Below are positions 23,546 through 30,991 of a stretch of 35,234 nt of DNA, piece by piece (within the stretch, counting starts at the first letter, position 1; every line of letters begins with the position of its first letter). The notes beneath the pieces are model-generated. The model saw only the letters and a program-made list of their open reading frames with translations. It did no database searches and had not been told where the DNA came from. Made by a program: the position numbers and the translations under genes. Source of the DNA: Desulfatiglans anilini DSM 4660 (GTDB lineage Bacteria; Desulfobacterota; DSM-4660; Desulfatiglandales; Desulfatiglandaceae); NCBI RefSeq assembly GCF_000422285.1, contig NZ_AULM01000037.1, positions 1 through 35,234 on the forward strand. The letters run 5' to 3'.

Positions 23546-23580
23546 AAAAAGGGAAGGCCCCCCGCGGGGGCCTCTCCTTT
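23546..23580 (-). terminator. Strong terminator after the DGTG-protein operon
   Basis: GGCCCCC pairs with GGGGGCC around CGC, extended outward by AAAGG/CCTTT after a small internal loop. On the minus strand the stem is followed by a T-run (CCCTTTTTG). It separates the operon ending at 23630 from the barrel/kinase operon that starts at 23403. Confidence 0.85.
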
Positions 23581-23629
23581 CAAAGCGGGTGATGTAGGGA
23601 AAGAGTTCTGAAGAGTCGGTCCAAACCGG

Positions 23630-24094
23630 TTATGGTCTCTGATGCCGCCGGAGGCTTCTCCACAGGGGCTGCCCCCCCGTGCCGTCTACGCAGGGTTCGC
23701 GGAGTTCTATGGTTTCACCATTCACAATCATCGACATGGCTACGATCTTCAATACCCCGTTGAGATCCACTTCCATGCCCGAAACGGTGACCGTGTCGCC
23801 GATCTCAGGGCGGTCCACACCCATCAGGGCCCAGTAGTGATAAGGGCCGATGCCGTACACCGTGACCACAGTTGTATCGTCAATAGTGACTTCCAGGCCG
23901 CTTCCGGCGTAGTTGATGTCCGACACCACGCCGGTGAACTCAACGGGCGTACCCGAACAAACGATGGATATCCCTGTGCCATCGCAGACGCCCTGGCTGC
24001 CCTTGTCAAAGCCGTTTGCAGCGATACTCGTCCCGACGCTCATCAAAAGCACCACCAATGCCGCCACACTGCCTGTCATCAACTTCTTCATCAT
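23630..24094 (-). CDS. Secreted beta-rich protein with Cys-Asp-Gly-Thr-Gly motifs, 154 aa
   Basis: A signal peptide (MMKKLMTGSVAALVVLLMSVGTSIAA) precedes a mature part with GVCDGTGISIVCSG near the N-terminus and CVDGTGGQ near the C-terminus. Between them lies FTGVVSDINYAGSGLEVTIDDTTVVTVYGIGPYHYW, then GDTVTVSGMEVDLNGVLKIVAMSM, which has the five-strand rhythm of an OB-fold barrel. Four Cys may form disulfides or bind metal. GAAAGGAG lies at good distance before the first ATG. It lies 56 bases downstream of the Gly/Ser-rich gene, which shares the CDGTG motif, and is followed by a strong terminator. I do not recognise a characterised family. Confidence 0.75.
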   Translation of the reverse strand: MMKKLMTGSVAALVVLLMSVGTSIAANGFDKGSQGVCDGTGISIVCSGTPVEFTGVVSDINYAGSGLEVTIDDTTVVTVYGIGPYHYWALMGVDRPEIGDTVTVSGMEVDLNGVLKIVAMSMIVNGETIELREPCVDGTGGQPLWRSLRRHQRP

Positions 24095-24150
24095 CCTGCT
24101 CTCCTTTCGATTTCTTTTCCGTTTTGATAAATTAATTAGTTTGGCCTCTG

Positions 24151-24537
24151 CTAGGATTGACCCCCGCGTCCCTTGCCCTTGGGACCGGTGCCGTCACAGG
24201 TGCCCGATCCGGACCCATTCTTGGCGCCGTAGCCTGTTCCGTCCCGGGGCCTTGGGGCCGATCCGCTCCCATCCTGCATGCCATATCCGTGTCCGCTGCC
24301 CGAGCCCTCACCTCTTCGCCATGTTGCGCTTACACCCTGACCGCTGCCGTGTCTGTTTCCACGCCCTCCGCCGGCCAGAACGATAGGGGCGGAGTCGCTG
24401 ATCGATGTCGCGGCGCGCATCCCTTCAGATTCCGTAGGGTTCATAGGGATGCCTGCCCAGCTTGGACCCGGGCCCATCAGCATCAGCGCTCCTACAGCCA
24501 AACTTGTCAAAACCACCTTGGTGTTTTTCTCATCCAT
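24151..24537 (-). CDS. Gly/Ser-rich secreted protein with DGTG motifs, 128 aa
   Basis: After a signal peptide (VVLTSLAVGALMLMGPGPSWA) the mature protein is short and low in complexity: GGGRGNRHGSGQG, GSGSGHGYGMQDGSGSA, RDGTGYGAKNGSGSG, and the end CDGTGPKGKGRGGQS. Repeated D-G-S/T-G units spaced by basic and aromatic residues suggest an extended surface or metal-binding chain. The DGTGP-x-G motif recalls the N-terminus of small DUF5320 proteins, but here it is C-terminal and secreted. It is the first gene after the sigma-54 promoter at 24665-24681 and carries a leader of about 115 bases. It is probably co-transcribed with the 154-aa DGTG protein. Confidence 0.75.
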   Translation of the reverse strand: MDEKNTKVVLTSLAVGALMLMGPGPSWAGIPMNPTESEGMRAATSISDSAPIVLAGGGRGNRHGSGQGVSATWRRGEGSGSGHGYGMQDGSGSAPRPRDGTGYGAKNGSGSGTCDGTGPKGKGRGGQS

Positions 24538-24664
24538 GACGCTCCTTTCCTTTTTGCTGTTTCCAAACGGTCTTTATGTGTTTCGGAGATCGGGGCGAAT
24601 ACGATCCCCGCTTATCCTTTGCCCATGATGCAGTGCCCTTCGTTTGTGATTGGCTGATATTCAA

Positions 24665-24681
24665 AGCAAGCGGTGTGCCAA
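24665..24681 (-). promoter_or_regulatory. Sigma-54 (-24/-12) promoter
   Basis: On the minus strand the sequence reads T-TGGCAC-ACCGC-TTGC-T, an exact match to the sigma-54 consensus TGGCAC-N5-TTGC. Transcription would start near 24653 and run into the Gly/Ser-rich gene. The neighbouring sigma-54 activator gene supports its use. Confidence 0.88.
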
Positions 24682-24733
24682 GTAATGAATAATGGTATTT
24701 CAATAGGTTGGGTGTTTGTGCGAAGTCATGAGA

Positions 24734-24768
24734 TCGACAAAAGGCGGCAGGGTCGACAATTTTGTCGA
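24734..24768. promoter_or_regulatory. Probable enhancer site for the sigma-54 activator
   Basis: TCGACAA-TT-TTGTCGA (24753-24768) is a perfect 16-base palindrome, and a further half-site TCGACAA lies at 24734-24740 in the same orientation as the palindrome's left arm. They lie about 55-90 bases upstream of the -24 element, the usual place for NtrC-type activator binding. Confidence 0.65.
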
Positions 24769-24935
24769 AGCTGCTTTGCGCGCCTTTCCAGATACCGTCC
24801 ATTGGGGGCTTTGAAAAAGAGGGTAGATTGAGGTATGCTTATTTTTAGTAAAATGAAGAAAACTTGAAAGCGAGTGAAGAACGTCCAACTCCCCGGCAGC
24901 GTCCTATCGGGGGAGATTGGTTTCCGGAGTGAAGA

Positions 24936-26021
24936 ATGGACATACACCTGCAGCAAAAAGAGGCACGCGAACTTCTGCCGACCGACATCTTTTTTCAAAC
25001 CCCCTTCTGGAGCGCCGTCAAATCCTATCTGGGCTGGGATTCGCTGGCTTATGATCTGACGTTCTCCGGGCCGCAGGGAGATATCCTGATACTGACCAAA
25101 TCCCTCATGCCGGGGATTTCAGCAGCCTACGTTCCGCAGGGTCCGGAGTTCAGCCCCGAGCCGGACCAATACGGGCCGTTCCTCGAGGGGCTTTCGGATG
25201 CGATCGGAAGGCGCCTGGATTCCTCGGTCGCCTTTATCCGGTATGATCTGCCCTGGGAATCCCCCTATGCAGAACCTTCCACCGATGTATCTGAAAAGGA
25301 TCAAGGGTTCCGCCGCCCTGAAGCGCGGCTGCAGGAGTTGCGGATGAATTTCGGCACGGCTGAGTGGAAGCTTCGCAAAGCCGTGACGGATCTCACGTTT
25401 GTAGACCGGGTTGTGGTCGACCTGAACGGCAGTGAGGTGGAGACACTCTCCCGTATGAAATCGAAGACCCGGTACAACATCCGCCTGGCCAAAAAGAAAG
25501 GTGTCGATGTTTTTTTCGGGTCGTCGATGGAACTTCCGGCTTTTTACGAACTCTACAGGCAGACAGCGGGGAGAAACCATTTCCCTCCATGCGAATACAG
25601 GCACTTCTCCGCTCTGTTCGCCGCCCTGTCATCGCGCCCGGATTTTTGCGAGATCTTTTTTCTGCTCGCCCGCCATGAGAGGAACCTGCTGGCAGGGGCT
25701 ATCATGGCCATTTCGCGAAAGACGGCCATCTATCTCTTTGGTGCATCGTCCAATGAAAATCGCAACCTGATGGGGCCGTACGCCGTCCACTGGGAGGCCA
25801 TGCGGCTCGCAAAGTCCCGGGGTTGCGTGCGGTACGATCTAGGAGCCGTCTCGCCGAGCAAGGACCCGGATCATCCCTATTTCGGGTTGTACCGTTTCAA
25901 GATGGGCTTCGGGGGGAGGATCCTGCACCAAACCGGCACCTGGGATTTCCCTCTTGACGAGGCCGGGTATGAACTGTTCCGCAAGCACGAAATGATCGAC
26001 GGACTCATCGAGCCCTCGTAG
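24936..26021 (+). CDS. FemAB/FemX-type aminoacyltransferase-like protein, 361 aa
   Basis: The protein has the double GNAT layout of Fem enzymes. The C-terminal half contains the family signature SRMKSKTRYNIRLAKKKGVDV, then ELYRQTAGRNHFPP, LLAGAIMAISRKTAIYLFGASS, GPYAVHWEAMRLAKSRGCVRYDLGAV and YRFKMGFGG. In Gram-positives these enzymes add amino acids from tRNA to lipid II for peptidoglycan bridges. In diderm bacteria, relatives serve cell-surface or exopolymer synthesis and may use other acyl donors, so the substrate is open. CCGGAGTG precedes the ATG. The gene stands alone between the sigma-54 operon (divergent) and the CoA-transferase (convergent). Confidence 0.87.
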   Translation: MDIHLQQKEARELLPTDIFFQTPFWSAVKSYLGWDSLAYDLTFSGPQGDILILTKSLMPGISAAYVPQGPEFSPEPDQYGPFLEGLSDAIGRRLDSSVAFIRYDLPWESPYAEPSTDVSEKDQGFRRPEARLQELRMNFGTAEWKLRKAVTDLTFVDRVVVDLNGSEVETLSRMKSKTRYNIRLAKKKGVDVFFGSSMELPAFYELYRQTAGRNHFPPCEYRHFSALFAALSSRPDFCEIFFLLARHERNLLAGAIMAISRKTAIYLFGASSNENRNLMGPYAVHWEAMRLAKSRGCVRYDLGAVSPSKDPDHPYFGLYRFKMGFGGRILHQTGTWDFPLDEAGYELFRKHEMIDGLIEPS

Positions 26022-26080
26022 CAAACACTCTCACCTCGAAATTCCTCGGGCCGGCATGACCTTTCACCGAAGGGCGGCGG

Positions 26081-27589
26081 TCATTCCGGTGCGGGGGATT
26101 CCCGCATGTCCCCGGTGGTTTGAAGCCTCCTGTGCATGAAAAAGACCTCTTCCAGATCATGCGGTTCATGCCCGCCGTACTTTTTCACGGCCCGGTCATA
26201 ATATTCCCTCAACTGCGGCCGGTAGTCCGGGTGGGCGCAGGTCTCTATGACGGCCTCGGCGACCTGGCGCGGCGTCAGCGCGCGCGTGTCCACCAGGCCT
26301 TGCTCGGTGACGATGATGTCTACGGAGTGCTCGGAGTGGTCGACGTGCGACACCATGGGGACAATGGCCGAGATCTTGCCGTTCTTGGCGGTCGACGGGG
26401 TGACCATGAAGGACAGGCCGGCGTTGCGCATGAAGTCCCCCGAGCCGCCGATCCCGTTCATCATCTGCGAGCCCATCACGTGGGTCGAGTTGACCTGCCC
26501 GTAGATGTCGACCTCGACGGCGGTGTTGATCGATAAAACCCCCAACCGGTTGATCACTTCAGGGGAGTTGGAGATCTCGACGGGCCGGAGGACGATCTTT
26601 TCCTTGTAGCGGTACAACTCGTTGAAAAAACGCCGGCGCCCTTTGTGGGAGAGGGTCAGGGCCGAGCCGGATGCGGCCCGCACCTTGCCGAGGTCGATCA
26701 GGTCCAGGACGCTGTCCTGCAGGACTTCGGAGTAGAGGTCGAGGTTGAGGAAAAAATCATCCTCCAGGAAGCCGCCGAGCACCGCATTCGCCACGTCGCC
26801 CACACCGGATTGCCAGGGCAGCCCGGGATGCAGACGTCCGCGCTTGATCTCGTGCTGCACGAAGTCCAGGATCTGCTCCCCGATCAGGAGCGCCACTTCG
26901 TCCGGGTCATGGAAGATGGCGCAGCTGTCCTCCTGGTCGCTCAGGAGGACGGCCACCACCCGGCGCGGGTCCATCTCGATGAAGGGCTTTCCGATGCGGT
27001 CGGCCGCACGGTAGATGGGGATGGGCATCCGGTAGGGCGGGTCTTCCGGGATGAAGATGTCATGGATGCCTTCGAGATCGGGCGGGGCCGAGTTCGTCAG
27101 TTCGATGATGATCTTCTCGGCCTCCCGCACATAGGTCGGGGTATTGCCGACCGACATCGAAGGAATGAGGTGCCCCTTCTCCGTAATGGCTACGGCCTCC
27201 ACGACGGCCACATCGGCCTTGCCCCAAGCTCCGGCCCTCACCTGGGCCGAGAGGCTGGAAAGGTGATCGTCTTTGTATAAGATCTCTCCCCGGTTGATTT
27301 TTTCGCGCATGGCGCGGTCGCTCATGTAGGGGCGGCGCCAGTGCACCAGATCGGTGCGGGCCAGGATGCCGTCGACCTGTTCGCCGGTCGAGGCCCCGGC
27401 GAACAGGTTGATCTTGAAGTGGTCACCTTCTTGGGCGCGTCGGGCCAGTTCACGGGGAATCAGTTTGGGATAACCGGCTGTGAAGCCGGAAATGAAGAGG
27501 TTGGTCCCGTCCTGGATGTGCCGGGCCGCTGTGCGCGCGTCCGTGACACGGTCCAGCAGCGGCCGGCAGCGGATATTTTCGACTCCCAT
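26081..27589 (-). CDS. Acetyl-CoA hydrolase/transferase family; succinyl-CoA:acetate CoA-transferase (AarC-like)
   Basis: The 502-aa length and motifs match the AarC/Cat1 class: SGFTAGYPKLIPREL, LFAGASTGEQ, VGNTPTYVREAEKIIIE, LEGIHDI, WQSGVGDVANAVL, the catalytic Glu288 in LYSEVLQD, VDIYGQVNSTHVMGSQMMNGIGGSGDF and the C-terminal CAHPDYRPQL. The enzyme moves CoA between succinyl-CoA and acetate (or acetyl-CoA and succinate) through a glutamyl-CoA intermediate in the cytoplasm. In anaerobes it links acetate activation or energy conservation to the TCA cycle, so acetate metabolism is likely. AAGGATTGCAGC precedes the ATG. A gap of 286 bases with a hairpin separates it from the cytochrome gene upstream, so it is probably expressed separately. 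Confidence 0.93.
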   Translation of the reverse strand: MGVENIRCRPLLDRVTDARTAARHIQDGTNLFISGFTAGYPKLIPRELARRAQEGDHFKINLFAGASTGEQVDGILARTDLVHWRRPYMSDRAMREKINRGEILYKDDHLSSLSAQVRAGAWGKADVAVVEAVAITEKGHLIPSMSVGNTPTYVREAEKIIIELTNSAPPDLEGIHDIFIPEDPPYRMPIPIYRAADRIGKPFIEMDPRRVVAVLLSDQEDSCAIFHDPDEVALLIGEQILDFVQHEIKRGRLHPGLPWQSGVGDVANAVLGGFLEDDFFLNLDLYSEVLQDSVLDLIDLGKVRAASGSALTLSHKGRRRFFNELYRYKEKIVLRPVEISNSPEVINRLGVLSINTAVEVDIYGQVNSTHVMGSQMMNGIGGSGDFMRNAGLSFMVTPSTAKNGKISAIVPMVSHVDHSEHSVDIIVTEQGLVDTRALTPRQVAEAVIETCAHPDYRPQLREYYDRAVKKYGGHEPHDLEEVFFMHRRLQTTGDMRESPAPE

Positions 27590-27750
27590 GCTGCAATCCT
27601 TGTGGTCTTTTTAAAGATCGGAGATACGATCCATGTCTCATCTTGGACCGGAAGGCGGTGGGGCCGGCTTGGTCCAAGGCATTTGTCTCGAGGTGGAGAA
27701 TTCATCGAACCTTGCGGGCCGCGGCCTCGCACGGAACCGCTGCCGATAAG

Positions 27751-27788
27751 AGAAGGCCGGCGGTCCTGTGCAGGCCTGCCGGCCTTCT
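27751..27788 (-). terminator. Hairpin after the diheme cytochrome gene
   Basis: AGAAGGCCGGC (27751-27761) pairs perfectly with GCCGGCCTTCT (27778-27788) around a 16-base loop. It lies about 90 bases after the stop of the cytochrome gene. The T-run is weak, so a factor-assisted terminator or mRNA-end stabiliser is also possible. Confidence 0.6.
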
Positions 27789-27875
27789 TGGGTCTAAGGG
27801 GGCGCGGTAGGGGTCAGCCGTTATGCCCGACCTTGTGACAGCCGGCCTTGAGCCTTACCGTGCGCGCATGAACGG

Positions 27876-29279
27876 CTAAAGCGCCCGCATGAACGCGACC
27901 AGGTCTTTCTTCTCCTGTTCTGTCAGTTTCAGGCCCTGAATCAGGTTGAAGAATTCAACCGTATCCTCGAGCGTCAGCAACCGTCCGTCATGCATATAAG
28001 GAGGCGAATCCTTGATTCCGCGCAGCGGGAACGTCTTGATCGGGCCGTCGGCTGAGGCCAGGCGGCCATTGACCATGACGGGCTTGAAAAAACGCTCGGC
28101 TTTGAGATTGTGCATGAGGTTGTCCGTGTAGTAGGGCGCCGGGTGGCAGACGGAGCATTGACCCTTTTCGAAAAAGACCTTCTCGCCCCTCAGTTCGGAC
28201 TCCGTGGCCTTTTCGGGATCGAGCTTCCCGTAGATATTCAGCTTGGGGGCGGGCGGGAAATCGAGCAGCGCCTGGAATTCAGCCATGAAATGGACCTGGC
28301 TGCCGCGCTCCAGGATATTGAGCCCTTTCTTGGTCCCGATGACGGGGTCACCGTCGAAATAGGCGGCCCTTTGTTCGAATTCGGTGAAATCCTCTATCGT
28401 CTTCAGGGCGCGCTGAGAGCCGAACAGCCGCTGGACGTTCACACCGCGGAGCGGAGGGGTGTCCAGGCGGTGGCGCAACTCCTGCGGACGGATGTCGCCG
28501 ACGAGATGGGTACTGCCGTTCGAGTGGCCGTTGACGTGGCAGTCGAAGCAGGTGACGCCTCTGCTGGCCAGTTCGGAGCGGCGGTCCTCGGTCTGGTTGA
28601 ACTGCTGCTGTGGAAAGGGGGTTACGAGCAGACGCAATCCTTCCAGCTGTTTCGGATTGAGGATCCCGTTGAAAAGTTCGAAATAATTCATGATCGTAAC
28701 GACTTTTCCCTGGGACACGTCGCCGAGGTCGGACCGCGTCGTCAGGTAGATCGGTGGGGGATATTCGGGAAGCAGGTGATCCGGCAGGTCGAAATCCAGA
28801 TCGAAACGGGTGAGATCCCGCCCTTCCTGCTTGTTGATCTCGTCAATGTGGAATTTCGGGAAAACCATCCCGCCTTCGGGATGATTCGGGTGCGGCAGCG
28901 GGAGGAACCCTGCGGGCCAAAGCCCTTTTTCCAGGATCTCCTGGGGCTTCATCCCTGCGAGGGCTTCCCAGGTCACACCTTCGGGAAGCTTCACGCGGAC
29001 GCCTTCCTGCACGGCCTTTTTCCCGCCTGACATCATTACTCCGTCCGCCGGACGGTCGCTCAGGTCATAGCGTTCATCGAGCAGATCCATTTGCCTTTTC
29101 ATCACGTCCGGTTTGGCATCCTTCATCCTCTTCATCACATCCCCGAACGGCTCGTTGATGACCACGGGGGAGTAGCTGCTCCTCATAGGCGCCTGGGCAT
29201 CGAGCGCCCCCGGGAGCGTCACCAGAAGAGCCACGATAGTCAACAGTGCTGCAGAAAACACATTCCTTCGGTTCAACAT
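27876..29279 (-). CDS. Exported diheme cytochrome c, MauG/peroxidase-like, 467 aa
   Basis: The start is MLNRRNVFSAALLT at 29279, with AGGAGG 6 bases upstream and a signal peptide ending at ALDAQA. Two heme-binding sites are visible: CFDCH (244-248) and CSVCH (375-379). Context such as TPPLRGV, TFPLRGIKDSPPYMHDGRLLTLEDTVEFFN near the C-terminus is typical of the bacterial diheme cytochrome c peroxidase/MauG superfamily. The N-terminal 200 residues are unlike classical CcpA and are rich in Pro and Asp. It likely works in the periplasm in peroxide reduction or in oxidising a partner. No MauG substrate or cytochrome partner is near. Confidence 0.88.
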   Translation of the reverse strand: MLNRRNVFSAALLTIVALLVTLPGALDAQAPMRSSYSPVVINEPFGDVMKRMKDAKPDVMKRQMDLLDERYDLSDRPADGVMMSGGKKAVQEGVRVKLPEGVTWEALAGMKPQEILEKGLWPAGFLPLPHPNHPEGGMVFPKFHIDEINKQEGRDLTRFDLDFDLPDHLLPEYPPPIYLTTRSDLGDVSQGKVVTIMNYFELFNGILNPKQLEGLRLLVTPFPQQQFNQTEDRRSELASRGVTCFDCHVNGHSNGSTHLVGDIRPQELRHRLDTPPLRGVNVQRLFGSQRALKTIEDFTEFEQRAAYFDGDPVIGTKKGLNILERGSQVHFMAEFQALLDFPPAPKLNIYGKLDPEKATESELRGEKVFFEKGQCSVCHPAPYYTDNLMHNLKAERFFKPVMVNGRLASADGPIKTFPLRGIKDSPPYMHDGRLLTLEDTVEFFNLIQGLKLTEQEKKDLVAFMRAL

Positions 29280-29638
29280 GTCCGATCCTCCTTTCAATGA
29301 GGTGAGTAAAAAGAAAAGGGCTTCAACCCGCCTCTCCAGCCCATCGGCCGGCGGAAACACTCACGCGCACCGGCCGGCTGAAAAGCGACCGCATGGGCGG
29401 CATTTGCCAGGAAGGGGATCCCATCCCGATCCGATGAACAAAAAAGCTGCAATTCAGCTGCGATTCGTGTATGGACTTTGGATCATACCATAGAGGGTCA
29501 TGCGGCGTAAGGGAAAAGCATCGCGAGCGGCGGCGGAGGGGGCGGCCTGCGGGACGTCGAACAAACGCACGCGCCGATTAGGGCCCGGACTCGCGTGAAA
29601 GGCCGTTTTAAGCTGTAAACCAGCCGGAGTGTCGAGAT
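29280..29638. other. Divergent intergenic region
   Basis: About 360 bases between the cytochrome gene (minus) and the HD gene (plus). It holds an inverted repeat CGGCCGG/CCGGCCG around 29345-29378 and a short stem AGCTG/CAGCT followed on the minus strand by a T-run near 29445-29460. No gene was recognised; both promoters should be here. Confidence 0.45.
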
Positions 29639-30283
29639 ATGGAAATTGGGTCCACGTACAAGGCCGTTTGGGAGGCGAGCACGGAATTTCTCAAGAAAGG
29701 CCGTGAAGTAGACCTCCTGCATACACGGGTCTCCTGTGATTTTGCCATGCGACTTCTATGCCATGAGGACGGGAAAGAAGAGATCGTCATCCCATCGATC
29801 ATACTTCACGATATCGGCTATTCTGTCATCGAGGATGAGGATCTTTATAAGAAAACGACTTATTTCGGTGTTCATCAAGCTCAGGATACGGGGAAGGTCT
29901 ATTCCAAAGATATAAAGATCTTGCACATGAAAGAAGGTGCGATTCTGGCCCGTAAAATACTCGAATCGGTCAATTATGAACATGCTTGTATCGATGAAAT
30001 CGTAGACATCGTCGGGTATCATGAGGATGTATCCGCTTTCCCGCCTTCGGATAGGTCGAACATGAACCGCATCCTTGTGAGCGATGCCGACAAGCTTTTT
30101 CGCCTCACGCCTTACAATTTCTTCGATATCCTGACGATTCATGGCGCTTCCGAGAACGAGGCTTTCGAGTATCTCATCGAGATGAAAGACAAGTGGCTCG
30201 TTACGAAAACGGCGGTGTTGATCGCCGAAGAGGAACTCAGGAAGATCCCTGGATCCCAAAGGTTCCCGTCGCTTCTGGCATGA
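29639..30283 (+). CDS. HD-domain metal-dependent phosphohydrolase, 214 aa
   Basis: The HD signature is spread as usual: His28 in LLHTRVSCDFA, the doublet His57-Asp58 in IILHDIGYS, His96 in ILHMKEGA, His128 in VGYHED, and Asp149/Asp151 in VSDADKLF. These ligands bind two metal ions in nucleotide or cyclic dinucleotide phosphohydrolases. The domain fills the whole protein, with no sensor or GYP motif, so it is not an HD-GYP c-di-GMP phosphodiesterase. The substrate may be a nucleotide. Only CGGAG, about 10 bases before the ATG, serves as a ribosome binding site. It lies alone, convergent with the PEBP-like gene 4 bases beyond its end. Confidence 0.85.
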   Translation: MEIGSTYKAVWEASTEFLKKGREVDLLHTRVSCDFAMRLLCHEDGKEEIVIPSIILHDIGYSVIEDEDLYKKTTYFGVHQAQDTGKVYSKDIKILHMKEGAILARKILESVNYEHACIDEIVDIVGYHEDVSAFPPSDRSNMNRILVSDADKLFRLTPYNFFDILTIHGASENEAFEYLIEMKDKWLVTKTAVLIAEEELRKIPGSQRFPSLLA

Positions 30284-30287
30284 CGGG

Positions 30288-30839
30288 TCAGCGGCGCTTG
30301 TAGGTTCCCATGAGCTGGGCCTGTTCCAGGATGTGCCCTTCCATGGCGGCCAGAAGCTCCTTTTTGGTTGCAGACGCCCCGAGCCCGAGGATCGTGTCGA
30401 GGGCATAGAGTTTGAAGAAATAGCGGTGGGTGCCGCCCGGAGGGCAGGGGCCGCCGTATCCGAGTTTTCTGAAATCGTTCTTTCCGTGGGTGCCGCCCGG
30501 GGAGGGCTTCTCATCGGGGCGGACGGCTTCCGGCAGGCCGCCGGCCTCGGCCGGGATGTCGTAGTAGACCCAATGCACCCAGGTTCCCATCGGGGCGTCC
30601 GGGTCGTCGCAGATGAGCGCCAGGCTTTTCGTCCCTGCCGGCACCCCGCTCCACGTCAGAGGGGGTGAGATGTCAGGCCCGTCGCAGGTATATTGAACGG
30701 GGATAGGTTTGCCTTCTTCAAAAGCGATGCTTTTCAGTTCCATGGCTTGGACTCCTTGGCTCTCCAGAAAGGTTGGCAGAAAGAGCGCGCCCGTAAGCGC
30801 GATGATAGCCGCCAGGGCAAAGGCATACAAGCGGTGCAT
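30288..30839 (-). CDS. YbhB/YbcL-type PEBP-family protein, exported, 183 aa
   Basis: An N-terminal signal peptide (MHRLYAFALAAIIALTGALF) is followed by the PEBP core: YTCDGPDISPPLTW, ICDDPDAPMGTWVHWVYYDIP and GGPCPPGGTHRYFFKLYAL. These form the small anion/phosphate-binding pocket of Raf-kinase-inhibitor-like proteins; the bacterial role is poorly known. The start at 30839 is chosen because GGGAGGAG lies just upstream and the signal peptide then begins; the longer frame upstream is rejected. The gene follows the ClC gene by 152 bases on the same strand and may be co-transcribed with it. Confidence 0.9.
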   Translation of the reverse strand: MHRLYAFALAAIIALTGALFLPTFLESQGVQAMELKSIAFEEGKPIPVQYTCDGPDISPPLTWSGVPAGTKSLALICDDPDAPMGTWVHWVYYDIPAEAGGLPEAVRPDEKPSPGGTHGKNDFRKLGYGGPCPPGGTHRYFFKLYALDTILGLGASATKKELLAAMEGHILEQAQLMGTYKRR

Positions 30840-30991
30840 GTTCTCCTCCCTTTGCAGAAGTCTTCCGGTTCGACCGCATCCCGCAGCGCAGACTTCATCA
30901 TAGCAATCTTTCAGCGGAAAATGAAGAAAAGGAAAGACGGCATCGGACCCGGTCTTTGCGGCATGCGATCCGTTTGGATCAGCGAGCAGGG

